From NCBI GenBank assembly GCA_031772625.1, contig CM062818.1:1681624167-1681688166 (forward strand): a stretch of 64,000 bases of DNA. Direction: 5' to 3'. A program made the position numbers and the translations under genes. The notes below the pieces were generated by a model, which saw only the letters and a program-made list of their open reading frames with translations, did no database searches and had not been told where the DNA came from. Positions 1-10,800 of this stretch are shown here, piece by piece; position 1 is the stretch's first letter; every line of letters starts with the position of its first letter. The stretch comes from Pinus tabuliformis (Eukaryota; Streptophyta; Pinopsida; Pinales; Pinaceae).

Positions 1-159
1 TGCGTTCAACGGGGTTGTGAAACCCACAATGCCCAGAGGTAACCCACGGGCTTGCCCCAATAGGTAGAATGAACCGTTGTCGTAAACCATATGGCATGAT
101 GCTCAGTACATTTGCTCAATCGTTGTAATTATTATGATATCAAGGGTTCCTGCTGTCCT

Positions 160-807
160 TTATCTTTTTCGATTGGAATCGTAAATTTCCACATAATTGT
201 GAGCGCTTCCACCACGACCCCATCCAAACACCACCACTTTGTAAGACCCTAGTGGTTGAACACTGTTATTAATAACGTCATTGATTCTGACCGTCCCCTC
301 CCTAAGTGAGACGAGTGACCTCTGCTTGTATGTCTGGATTGTTGAAAGAGCGATGATGAGATCAGTCATGAACTCATTGCTAATGAGATAGAAGAACTCC
401 TTGGGCACATTGTGAGCAGAATTATGAGGAACGTTTGGCATTTTCTCTTTGTAAAATGGAGAACCCATTTCAGCCAATGACTCCCGCAAGGCATTTTTAT
501 GATGTTCTATTGGGTATACATCCACCAAACCATATGATGTATCACATAGTGATTGAACAAAATCCAAAGACACATGGTAAGTGCCTTTTCGAATTTGGGA
601 TGTAATTGGCAAAGGTGGTTTAGCAGATGACCTGTCACTCCACTGCGTTGGAGATCCTAGTCGCTTCTCCCGCTGTCGTTTTAGAGTAAATAATTCAGAG
701 TCTTCAACAGATCGATCACGATCCTTAAACAGTCTTTTAAAAAAATTCTCGGTGCCAGGACTATTTTCAAGAGTACTTAAGGAACAATTCTCAATAGAAG
801 CCAACAA
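160..807 (-). CDS. Unrecognised open reading frame, 215 aa
   Basis: I do not recognise this protein. It is hydrophilic and basic near the start (a KRQREKR stretch at about residues 43-49). The later half contains a moderately hydrophobic segment and then VVVFGWGRGG near the C-terminus. No signal peptide, zinc knuckle, protease, reverse transcriptase or integrase motif is visible. It lies downstream, in the minus direction, of a retroelement-type primer site at 1432-1451 and of an acidic open frame at 1015-1437. The simplest reading is that it belongs to the body of an LTR-bearing element whose gag-like protein I cannot place. A captured host gene fragment is the alternative. The first 157 bases of the window also look coding on this strand. 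Confidence 0.35.
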   Translation of the reverse strand: MLASIENCSLSTLENSPGTENFFKRLFKDRDRSVEDSELFTLKRQREKRLGSPTQWSDRSSAKPPLPITSQIRKGTYHVSLDFVQSLCDTSYGLVDVYPIEHHKNALRESLAEMGSPFYKEKMPNVPHNSAHNVPKEFFYLISNEFMTDLIIALSTIQTYKQRSLVSLREGTVRINDVINNSVQPLGSYKVVVFGWGRGGSAHNYVEIYDSNRKR

Positions 808-1014
808 GGTCTACTCATCTTCTAGGTGAATCTTGAATATCCTCTGGAATGACAGGAAATCCGAATCCTCATCCTTATCCTAGCTGGCATTTCCCTTATC
901 ATCATCCTCACCCTTATCCTGGCCATCTCTCCTTTCACGGTCCTCGCTTTTCTCCCTAAAAACCTGAGGAAAAGTCCATCTTTTTCAACTTCTTCATTAT
1001 CATCAATGTCTTCT

Positions 1015-1437
1015 TCAGCATCCCTCATTGTTATGATATTGTTTATCTTCTTGTTTCTCAAGATATTCCTCATCCACATCATCTTGATCTACATCATTCT
1101 CATCCACATCAAGATCAACTTTATCAAGATCCTCATCTTGATCGATATCATTTTCATATTCATCATTATCTATTACATCTTCATGTTCAAAATCTTCTTC
1201 TCTTGCTTCACCTTGTTTCGTTTCTTCACTGTCGCAATAATTTTCCTTATTATCGATTTCCTTTAGACATGCTTTACCTTCTACATATGATTTTTCTAAA
1301 CATTGAAATACTTCTTGAATTTTACTAAACTGCTCAATAACTTCAGGACGTAAACGTAATGGCATATTGTGCGGCAAACAACGTTCAAAGAATTGCATGG
1401 TTATATTGTGCGGCTGATAATGTTCAAGGTCTCGCAT
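1015..1437 (-). CDS. Unrecognised acidic open reading frame, 140 aa
   Basis: The first 60 residues are ordinary mixed sequence, and the rest is dominated by Asp and Glu with repeated DxDE and DVDxD runs. The frame opens within about 15 bases of a primer-site-like sequence, where gag of a Copia element would start, yet it has no gag family signature or CCHC knuckle. A plus-strand hydrophobic frame over the same bases is only the antisense shadow of the GAT/GAA-rich codons. The function is unknown. The acidic tract may partly reflect expansion of a simple repeat. Confidence 0.35.
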   Translation of the reverse strand: MRDLEHYQPHNITMQFFERCLPHNMPLRLRPEVIEQFSKIQEVFQCLEKSYVEGKACLKEIDNKENYCDSEETKQGEAREEDFEHEDVIDNDEYENDIDQDEDLDKVDLDVDENDVDQDDVDEEYLEKQEDKQYHNNEGC

Positions 1438-1451
1438 GCCTCTGATACCAC
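1432..1451 (-). promoter_or_regulatory. Primer-binding-site-like sequence (initiator Met tRNA type)
   Basis: Read on the minus strand this is TGGTATCAGAGG followed by CATGCG. The first 11 bases match the start of the plant retroelement primer site complementary to initiator Met tRNA. It separates the acidic frame from a TATA-containing segment, as expected for the 5' LTR to leader junction of a minus-strand element. Confidence 0.5.
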
Positions 1452-1452
1452 T

Positions 1453-1654
1453 GAAGCAACAAAACTTATAGCTTGTGGACTTTAATGTTAAAAATACACG
1501 AAAGGTATTTGTAATAATTATTTATTATATATAGAAATGTACAAGTGATGTAGAATGTTACAATGAGGACCCGCATATACACTAGGCAGGTGTCCCTTCA
1601 CGATTGGGCATGTCTTTTAGACATGCCTTTCACTTAACTTGATCACTAATTAAC
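1453..1654 (-). repeat. Possible short (about 200 bp) 5' LTR
   Basis: This segment begins TG and ends CA on the plus strand. It lies one base from the primer site and has a minus-strand TATA-like run (CTATATATAATAAATA) near 1523-1540. The outer boundary is a guess, because no second copy or target duplication is visible in the window. Confidence 0.3.
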
Positions 1655-1708
1655 ATAATCATTATTTGATTATTTATCATTTACATTATTTATATTTATT
1701 TTATTTTT

Positions 1709-2094
1709 TCATAACATATTTCTTCCATTCTCTAGCTCTAGCGAGGCTGATCCAATTCCTTTCACAAGATAGCTCTTACTATCACCAAGCTCTACGGAGT
1801 AAGAGGACTTTCCTTTTGACAATGTTTTTAGTTGTTTGTGCTGATCAATCATATGTCTTGATGCTCCACTATTGATTACCCAAATGCTCTCATCTTGAAA
1901 TGTGCTAGAGAGTGCTAAGAAGAGTCCTTCATCCTTTGTCTTGATCACTTCCTTCTTTGGAGTAAATAGGAGATTCCATACTTCTTTGATGCCCTTCTTG
2001 AGATAACTTGCTACCTTTGAACACTTCTTTACTAACTTCTTCAATGTAGTAGAGATATTCATAACGCCTTTAGCCAACCTTAGTTTTGATACCA
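1709..2094 (-). mobile_element. Copia element G, internal part with protease region
   Basis: This is a fossil Ty1/Copia internal region. Beside the LTR is a minus-strand primer site, TGGTATCAAAACTAAGG (about 2078-2094). About 240 bp further in is an aspartic protease core of the SGASRHM type, followed by the usual Copia LGD and KGxG motifs. No gag precedes it. The same arrangement recurs in N (30980-31281), so the loss of gag is shared by descent. The rest of the element is missing or replaced to the left. Confidence 0.75.
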
Positions 2095-3019
2095 TGTTGA
2101 GAAATCTATAGGGCAATGATTAAAGTGATTTCTCTTTTCTTGATAACCACTTGTGATCTCTTTTTATTTTTTCTCACTTATTAGCTTCTTTACTTATTAT
2201 TATGTTTGTATATCATCAAACAACTACTAAACAAGAAGAACAATAGTACACAAGAACACATAATGTAGGCTGCAAGCCAAGGTCAAAACCTCTCCAATTG
2301 AGAAGAAAACCCGCAAATCTCTTTTCTTCTTAAAGATTCTTCAATTGACGAATTCCAAGGCCTCTAGACCAAGACCAATACCCTCTAAGACCAAGTACAA
2401 CCCTTCCGGATGATGTGCTTCCTTTGTCCAAGTCAAACCCAGTCAAATCTCTTCCAATAGCACAACTTTGACCCCCAGCTTCAGAATTTTCTGCCTCTAC
2501 TACAAGTCTGAAATTTTCAGTCGTGCCAGCAGTAGTTGTTGCCACACGTGTGAGCTTATTCTGGCTTCCCAAGGCTTCTTCAGAACTTTGCTTGGCTTTC
2601 TCCTTCTTCTGGTTCTTGAGGATGGCCTAATGTGACCTTCTTTCTCTTCCTTCCTCAGGATTGAGCCTGTAGAAGAAAAACCCTAGACCAGCAACAAAAA
2701 CCCTAGCCTTCCTTCACACCTGTGAGAGAGAAATAGCCTAGAAACAAGTCTTATTTGTCCTCTTCCTTCTTCCACTTCCTCCCTCGCTTGAATGAGTGAG
2801 TGACGAATGTTTTCCAAATAGATCGAGTTCCCTCCTTTATAGGCTTCTTAAGGTGGATGTGGCTCCTTAATTTACGCCGACTTTCCAATTGCCAGGCCGA
2901 CTTGATCTTGAAGGGTAGTTTGACACTTTTAGTGACAAAAATAATTTTCTTTACAAGTTATAATGTGCCCGATGGGGTCGTCAACTTATGGCAATGACTC
3001 TTTTGACTTCTTGACCTAG

Positions 3020-4033
3020 TGTTAGTTTTTGTAGCATCAGATGTGTCCTAGCCACACAATTTAGTGGAAACGCTAGAGTACATGAGCTCTCCAAAACCCA
3101 GAAATCATTTCTAGAAATTCCACCTACAGATGGCTTAATTAGATTATTAGCCGATTTTTAAATATTTCTTTTAAGTCAAGGTGAGAATTCTCTAAAAACT
3201 CACACGAATCAATCCAGAAATGATCTCTTTCAACAGGAAGACATAAGAAGGGATTGATGTGGTGATGGACAATGCACCAGAGACACTTGGAGAATTAGAT
3301 TTTCCAAAGTAGCAGCAGTCAGTTGTCAAAGAGTTCAAGCTTCAGTGAGGCAGTAGAGATAGTGAGGGGCAGGGATAGTGATCCGGAGAGACAACAACAA
3401 GTGATAGAAGTGATCCACGCAAAAGCAACGCAGAGACTACGTAGAAGCTGATGCAGAGAAGTTCGATTTAGCTGAGGAGGAGGTCGATTCAATATCCAGA
3501 GGTCAGGAAAGTCTTCCAAAGGGTTGGAGGGCCACTTTCAGCCGTAGAGGTAGGCTAGAAGGCTTGCTTAGAGGCAGAATCAAGCCACACGTGTGAGAGA
3601 GAGTGCAAAAGGGCTCATGCTAGGGTTTGGACAACCAATTTTACGTAGAAGCCAATGTCGTGATTGCTTGTGGGGTAAGAGAATTTTTCTCTCTAATTAT
3701 TTATGTTAGATAATCGCTGATTGGATTGCTAGCTGGGCATCCATAGATTATACTCAGATTTCGCTGCTGCATAATAATAAAAACCTTCCTTGCTGCATCA
3801 ATTTTCCCACATTGGGTTTTTTCAGGGACATTTGTCCAAAAATAACGGTGTCATTTTTATCGCGTGTTAGTATTTTCTCAATTTCCAGTGCTATTATTTT
3901 CCACAATTTTATTGTGAAGATTGCAATGTGTTTATTTCGATGTTGCCATAGCAATAAACCGAATAATTAATTTATTAGTTAGAAGAAATAATACCAATTG
4001 TTGCAATAAGATTCCAGTTTATGAATTTTCACA
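3020..4033 (+). repeat. 5' LTR of element C
   Basis: A terminal repeat of 1014 bp with TG and CA ends, matching 5932-6985. It contains a palindromic G-box context, CCACACGTGTGAG, near 3588. A related truncated copy lies at 62518-62757. Confidence 0.85.
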
Positions 4034-4499
4034 TGGTATCAAAGTGTAAGTGATCAGTTGGGAAGCGAAGAGGAAAATTTCGTTACTTAGAGGGAACATC
4101 AGGGCGAAATTTTCAGTGGCAACGCAGTTCATTGGCAGGCAAGCTGAGGCAATCCAAGTGCTGGGGCAACAGTTCGACTTTCAGTTGCAGGGTGGCAAAA
4201 AAATCTTGTTGCCCAGATTAATCATTCCAGCAGTCAGAGGGAGCAATTGCAACTCAGAATTTCATTGAGCAGATTCCCTAGTTGGACATAGAGGGTTTTG
4301 AAGTAGCCGAACCATCATCAGGAGGAAGAGAAAAGTACACACACAAAGGGAGATTCTCTCAAAGGGTTTCTAGCCAAGAAATCCAATTTTCCTAGTTGCA
4401 GATGGGCAGGAGCAGCTAGCAGAACAATGCATTCCAGGAGGAAGTGCGATTTACAGAGCAGTAGCCGAGCAAAGGAAGAGGGGGTTTCCAGATTTGAGC

Positions 4500-5410
4500 A
4501 GAGATGACCACAATTGGGCTTAGGGACCAAGATAGATTGGAGGGTGCCTCCAACTATGTCATCTGGAAAGCAAGGATGTTATTCCTTATGCATGAATATG
4601 GTCTGAAGCCTTATGCAAAGACTATGGTAGTTGTTCCCTAGGATGCAGACCAACTCAACGAGCACAGGAAGGAGATGGCTAATGTCAAGGGGATGATCTT
4701 GGATGGAGTTCGGGATCATCTCGTCTCACATGTGGTAGGACATACAAAAGCCAAGGAGATGTGGGATGCCTTGGCAGAGGTGTTTCAGAGTTCTTCCGAG
4801 CAACAAAAGATGTATCTTCACGAGAAGTTGAGGAGCACAAGGATGTAGAAGGGAGAAAGCGTAGATGCCTTTCTCACTCGGCTTCAGGAAGTCCGAGATC
4901 CGCTGGAAGCTGTTGGGTCAACACCTCAACCCAAGGAGCTTGTATGATCACCACTGAATAGTGTCTTAGAGGGCTAACATGTATTTATCCAGAGTATCTT
5001 GGGCAGAGATACCTTGCCAAGGTGGGACAGGATGTGGTCTGATCTGCAACATGAAAAGTTGAGAAGGGCTATGTTAAAGAGCACCATCAATCGAAGCAAC
5101 AGCAAGGGCATGAAGAGTGAGGAGGAGAATGTGGCCCTTGCATCCAAGGGTTCTAGTCAAGCATACGGGGAGCAGAAGAAGAAGAAGAAGAAGAAGAAGA
5201 AGGACCTATCTAAGGTCAAGTGCTTCAGGTGTGGCGAGTTTGGACACTACAATACCTAATGTCCTCTCAGAAAGAAGGACAAAGAGAAGCAGGACCAGAC
5301 AACAGCACACGCTGAGATATATAGGTTGTCCTCCAAGTTGGAGGAAGACTTCGCCATGATTGCCCACATACCTCCAGGAGTGAGGTGGGGTGACTTGGAT
5401 TTGTAGCCCT
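4500..5410 (+). pseudogene. Decayed Copia gag of element C
   Basis: The region shows a recognisable Copia gag (UBN2-like) pattern: YVIWKARM, then KEMWDAL, then VDAFLTRLQEVR. It is followed by a Lys-rich run and a CCHC knuckle starting CFRCGEFGHY. It is a fossil with several breaks. The polylysine stretch is encoded by an expanded GAA repeat (5174-5202) just before the knuckle. Confidence 0.75.
5174..5202 (+). repeat. (GAA)n microsatellite inside gag
   Basis: About nine or ten GAA/AAG units encode Lys in the gag frame immediately upstream of the zinc knuckle. Confidence 0.9.
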
Positions 5411-5931
5411 AGAGAGCTACAGATTGGGTAGGCTCCTTGAGGAGTCCACCTCATGGATCAATACCTTGCTACAGGGGACCACAATACTAAGTAGCAGGAT
5501 GGATTAGTGTCAGCAGATGTAGTCAGGATGCCAGAGTGACAGTTGCGGACTAGTAGCAGTCAGATACTAAGAGCGCAATGCAGAGTTCGCAACAGTGCAG
5601 GTGGCACAGTGCAGAGTCAGAAACAACGCAGATTCCTTGGAGAAAGTGCAGAGGCTAGTAGCAGTTAGAGACTGGGGTGATAGATGCATCATACTGAACA
5701 TAGTTGATTCAATATTTCAGATGTTTTTCAGTTGCAGTGTTGTGCAGTATTTGCAATAGTTCAGCAGGGTCAGCAGCAGCACAGATGCAACATCAGAGTT
5801 GCGCAGTGGTTGGTAGGCAGTGACAGGCGGTCACAGTAGCCAGACATTAGTAGCGTGACAAAAGATGATACAGAGACAAGGTGTTGTGGCAGGATGTGCA
5901 GCACTAGAACACAGTCCTTGCTATGAGGGAG

Positions 5932-6985
5932 TGTTAGTTTTTGTAGAATCAGATGTGTTCTAGCCACGAAATTTGGTGGAGAGGCTAGAATACATGAGAC
6001 CTTGGAAAAACCAGAAATCGTTTCTGGAAATTCCACCTAGAGATGGCTTAATTAGATTATTAGCCGATTTTTAAAGGTTTCCTAAGTCTAAACTTAGGGA
6101 ATATAGCTAATTAATTAGGAATTAATTAAGTCAAGGTGATAATTCTCTAGAAACTCACACAGATTGATCCAGAAATGATCTGAGCCATCGATTAAGATTT
6201 AATCTTGGTCGTTGAAGTCCCAACAGGAAAACATAAGAGGGGATCGATTTGGTGATGTAGAATGCCCCAGAGACACTTAAAGAATTTCATTTTCTAGAGT
6301 AGCAGCAGTCAGTTGCCGGAGAGTTCGAGCTTCAGTGAGGGAGCAAAGATAGTGAGGGGTAGGGACAATGATCCGGAGGAAGTTTTCCAAATCCAGAGAG
6401 GCAACAACAAGTGACAGAAGTGAGCCACGCAGAAGTCGATTCAGTTTCCAGAGGCTGGGAAAGTCTTCCAAAGGGTCGGAGGGTCACTTCCAGCAGCAGA
6501 GGCAGGCTAGACGACTTGCTCAGAGGCATAATCAAACCACACGTGTGAGAGACAATGCAAAAGGGCTCATGCTGGGGTTTGGACGACCTTTTTCTGTAGA
6601 AGGCAGTGCCATGATTGCTTCTGGGGTGAGAGAATTTTTCTTTAATAATTTTTGTTAGATACTTACTGATTGGATCGCCAGCTGCGCATCCACAGATTGT
6701 ACTCAGATTTCAGTGTTGCAAAATAATAAAAACCCTCACTGTTGCACCAGTTTTCCGACATTGGGTTTTTTCAAGGACACTAGTCCAAAAATAACGAACT
6801 CATTTTTATCATATGTGTGCTAGTATTTTCTCAGTTTCCAGTGCTATGATTTTATGCAGTTTTATTTGACAATTGTAGTGTGTTTATTTCGATATTGTCG
6901 TAGCAATAAACTGAATAATTAATTTATGAGTTAGAAGAAACAACACAAGTTGTTGAAATGGGATTCCAGTTTAGGAATTTTCACA
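5932..6985 (+). repeat. 3' LTR of element C
   Basis: A terminal repeat of 1054 bp that follows the polypurine tract. Compared with the 5' copy it has a few indels, including about 55 bp near 6075-6130 that the 5' copy lacks. Confidence 0.85.
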
Positions 6986-7164
6986 CCTAAGACAAACCGT
7001 AGAAGCACTTAATGGGTGCTTGACCTCTAAAATAAAAGACCTTGAGCATAAAACCCATGCTCCAAAAATAATAATAAATTTTTTTCTTTCATTTTACAAT
7101 ATAAAAGAATCCAAAGTACATTTCATATTTATGAAGACCGAACCTAGTTACACATTTTTCAACA

Positions 7165-8995
7165 GCTAGCAACTCAAAGAAACTCTTGTGGTTTGTATTC
7201 TAGTTGGATAACTGAAGATTTAAGGTACCTCTGTTGAAGGAAAAAAGATACAAAGTCAAACAATCTCTAGACTAGATCCCTGTGATAGAAGAACTACAAG
7301 AATGGGTAGGCAATGTTATAAGAGGTACATACAATCTTTGCAGCTAATGACCTATGCAAACAATAGTACATATAATATTAAGTCTTTTAGGTCATAGTTA
7401 AGCTAACAGTCTCCTGAGAGATATAAATGTATTACAGTAGTGGTCTATGTAGATATATAAGAGATTGTTGATATGTTAAAGACTAGGTTTTGTTATTAAG
7501 AATTGAAATGAACATAGAAAGCTTACTAATGACATCTTTAGGGTTAGTATATATGTAGAACTTGTAATTTAGGCCTTTGACATCTTGGGTTTGTAAACCC
7601 TAGCAAAGTTTAGATTAAGAAGAACCCTAGGAACAAAACCCTATCTAATTGTTTCCACTATAAGTAGTAAATCTACAAGGAGGACAAGGTTAGTGAACAA
7701 GTCCAAGATTAAGAGGGATCTAACCCTCATCAAAATATAAGTACTCTACATCTCCTTGATTACTATTAATACTAATGCTATTGTCTTTGTACTTTGCTTT
7801 TTGTTCTTTCATGGTCTTCTAATAAAGCTTGCAGGTCAAGCCAATACCTATCTAAACTTGACTAACAAATGGAAGAATTGGAAGAACGAAGCAAAGCACG
7901 AAGACTTTTTGGAATTCTAATAGATGTAATTGAAGAAGGAGAAAATAGTTCAAAATATGCATCAAAGAAGTCAATTAGATGGCAAGAAGTTCACTTACCC
8001 CGACTAGAAAGAGGGAGCTATAAGATCTTGGATGAATACAAAATTAATTGAAGTTTGATAGAAATCCTAGAGAAGCTTGTTATCAAAAAGAGAAGATGAC
8101 TAATCTAGGGAAATATACTATAGAAAGAAGTTGAAGAGTTTAGATATCGTTATACTAGCACCTGATTAGTTCGATCCAGGAACACATTGATTGGGTTGAC
8201 AGTACTAATGCCCATAGAGATATTATTGTTGATTGGAAGTTGATATAATTTCTTGGAAAAACATGAAAGCAGAACTCTATTACGAAGAAAGAAGATGTGA
8301 AGGCTTGTGCAATCAGCTGTGAAGAAGTTTGGCTCCATAAGATGTTTGATGAACTACTTGATGACATGTTGGATTCAAAGTAGCATAAAGATTGTCAGGG
8401 AACAAGGAAATCGAAGCTCGTTATGACATGATGCAGATAGGAGCCAAGAAGCTACAGTAGATCTCGATGGAAGAACAAGTAAACAATGCATTGATGAGTA
8501 TTTTTGACAATCTTAGGCTTGTGTTTATTTCTCCATGTTGAGAGGGAGTGAGGATCTCCTATCTAGTTGAGATGGAGTGAGAGTGAACACTGTATTCTCC
8601 ATGTGCCATGCACTATGGTTGGGACTAGCATTCGTAAGCCTATTGAAGGCACTGGCAAGGAGAATGGTGGATTGGATAAGAACTTGGGACCGATATTCTT
8701 TGAGGATTTGTATCCAAGATAAGAATATTACCGAGGACTGATATTCTGTGAGGATGTATATCCAAGATAAGAATAGTCTTGTGAGAACATACCTATTGAA
8801 CATTTGGATGGAGTATGCCTCTCAGCATCATGCTCTGATCTAGTGAAGAGATAGATCTTGTTAGTTAAGGCCTTGCTATTTTTGACAATGCTAGTTAAGA
8901 TGATGCTTATCAATCTAAATCCCTTCTTATGAGAATATTTCAACTTGAGAGTATCCTATTATGTCATTATGAATACCTCCCTAGTTAAGAGGGAG
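7165..8995 (+). mobile_element. Copia remnant R, internal region
   Basis: This is a strongly decayed plus-strand internal region. At about 8160-8520 the order of residues around a CAISCEEVWLHKM-like block and a later EEQV block fits the Copia RNase H domain. The last 450 bp (8540-8995) are related to the 3' non-coding region of E and F. They end in the polypurine tract CTCCCTAGTTAAGAGGGAG at 8977-8995. A 60-aa open frame at 7869-8051 has no recognisable domain and is probably chance. Confidence 0.6.
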
Positions 8996-9780
8996 TGTTG
9001 GAAATGTATCTAGTGTCAGTCTTCATAATGTAACTCAAATCTACTATTGATGTATTTATTATATTCATTCATTATTATTATTTTATTTTAGTCAAATCAT
9101 GTCAAAGAGTCAAAGAGTCGAAATTATTTTATTTGAGTCAGAGTCAAAATGTCATCCACAAGACCAAGTTGACCCTCCTTGGTCAAGTCGGCCTAAAGAG
9201 GCAAGTATTCAACCTTTTGGACATGTATAAATACAAGGCAATTCGACCTTAATCATTTCCTCACTCATTCTCATAAATTTGTGTGCAAGAAGAAGAAGAA
9301 GAAAACTATGCAACGTCAAAGGAGAGAGAGGACAGTCAAAGGAGAGAGAAGATGAGCTGATTTTTGCACTAGTTTTGTTCACACATGCGAGTTTTTCTTG
9401 AAGAGGATTTTGTGCTACTGTAAGCCTGAAATTTGAGGGGACAAAATTTCAAGTGATGACTAGATTTCAGAGATTTGACCAATGCTGACTTTTGTTGACT
9501 ATGACTTGTTGGAGACATCTTGGAAGGGGGTTGACATGGGTTATTAATTTGGCAGCTCATGGAGAAATTCCCTCCTTTGGACAACCTTCCTCATCCAGAG
9601 AAGGCCCTTTTTTCCCTTGGAAGAATTTAATTTGGTCAAGGAAAAATTTAATTTTTGATGGAAAACCCACAAGGACACAAAAGTACAAGTCAGCCTAGAC
9701 AAGGAAAAGCCACCTCCAAAATCACATATAAATACAAGTCCAACCTCAATTGGACATCATCTCACACATCTTCTTCTTCT
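8996..9780 (+). repeat. 3' LTR of element R (right end not located)
   Basis: The LTR starts with TGTTGGAAATG directly after the polypurine tract. A promoter-like TATAAATACAAGG lies at about 9228, and a second similar one (ATATAAATACAAG) at about 9725, each after a GTCGGCC or GTCAGCC context. The right boundary is unclear and could lie well beyond 9780. Confidence 0.55.
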
Positions 9781-9787
9781 CTTTGGA

Positions 9788-10014
9788 GGTTCGACTACTT
9801 TTGAAATATTGCAGGTCCCTTTCACATGTACGAGTAGGAGAAAGGAAAAATTTGATTGGGCCGAAATATGTCTTTGACCAGCATTGACTTTTTGGTCTTT
9901 GACTAGCCTTCGACCAGCCTTCGACCAGGTTCGACTACTTTTGAAATATTGCAGGTCCCTTTCACATGTACAAGTAGGAGAAAGGAAAAATTTGATTGGG
10001 CCAAAATATGTCTT
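9788..10014. repeat. Direct repeat, 87 bp, two copies
   Basis: The copies at 9788-9874 and 9928-10014 start GGTTCGACTACTTTTG and differ at about two positions. The 53-bp spacer is itself made of TTGACCAG / TCGACCAG-like short repeats. This looks like a recent local duplication inside the LTR-like region. Confidence 0.85.
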
Positions 10015-10800
10015 GAAAAAGTACTTGCTCTAAGAAAGCTCTTGTAACTTTTTTTTGGTTAATAAAATGCAAAGACTTTGGGGTTTCAGATTGTGGTGTT
10101 CCACTTTCAGATTTATGTGATAATATTGTTCTTAATACTTTGCTGCTTTTATTTGCATTTGCTGGTTAATAGCCTTTGAGGATTGATCTGTCTATAGGTA
10201 CATTGCACAGATTTATGGGTTTGTTAGAATATCATTTAATTTGATAGAAGTAGTTGGTATCTGTATTTCTTGATAATTTTATGATCATTTTTTAAATCTC
10301 TATTAATCTAACAAGCATATTTAAGTGTGCAGAAGTTATCATTTAGAATTTGAGCGTTTGGGGAAGTCCTCAGCTGGACCAACTGACTCTCAGTTTACAA
10401 AATCTTTTTAATTTATGAAGTCATTTTATAGAATATTTTACTTGTAGGGTTTTTCTTCGGCTTGTGCCTCTTTAAAATTTCAAATTTATTTCTAAATATT
10501 GTGCAAAAATTTGTTTAAATCTGGCTAATAGAGGGCTTTGATTTGCAGATCTGTAGAATATTACTGTAGATTTGTAAATATCAAATTTTTTAATTCATTG
10601 GGGTTTTGGGTATTTTATATTTTTGTATGTGCTTTGGGGTTTTTTCTGTCTTTCATTTGTGCAGGAACAAATTTGAAGATTGCAGGTGATTTTTGTGGAT
10701 TTCGGAGAGAGATCTAAGCTCCGGAGGACATCTCCATTTTGTTTGTAGATTGAAGATAAATTTCAAGAAGATCGTGGGCAAATTTTTTTAGGGCCTTAAG
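10015..10800. other. Unassigned A/T-rich stretch
   Basis: No open frame, domain or terminal repeat could be supported here. It may be the distal part of the R LTR or the start of the Gypsy H LTR. Confidence 0.4.

Larger units (their letters stand above)
3020..6985 (+). mobile_element. Copia-type gag-only element C with both LTRs
   Basis: This is a 3.97-kb fossil. Its LTRs (3020-4033 and 5932-6985) start TGTTAGTTTTTG and end TTTTCACA. A primer site TGGTATCAAAG lies at 4034 and the polypurine tract GAGGGAG ends at 5931. The target duplication is CCTAG at 3015-3019 and CCTAA at 6986-6990, one base apart in sequence. The internal 1.9 kb holds a Copia gag region (about 4500-5410) and then non-coding sequence. 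No protease, integrase or reverse transcriptase is seen. The layout resembles the gag-only elements called TR-GAG. It is broken in several places, and its LTRs have diverged clearly more than those of B. Confidence 0.85.
2095..7164 (-). repeat. 5' LTR of element G, split by element C
   Basis: The two parts are 2095-3019 and 6991-7164. The left part starts TGTTGAGAAATC next to the primer site and the right part ends TTTTTCAACA. Together they match, in reverse, the LTR of N (29992-30979), including the poly(A)-region hairpin and the terminal block reading ATGAAGACCGAACCTA. The insertion of C explains the gap. The full LTR would be about 1.1 kb. Confidence 0.75.

Noticed and set aside
1006-1266. 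Plus-strand frame of 86 aa, very rich in Ile, Leu and Phe, like a membrane protein
   Set aside because: It is the antisense of the Asp/Glu-rich minus-strand frame. Reverse complement of GAT/GAA codons gives ATC/TTC, so the hydrophobicity is an artefact.
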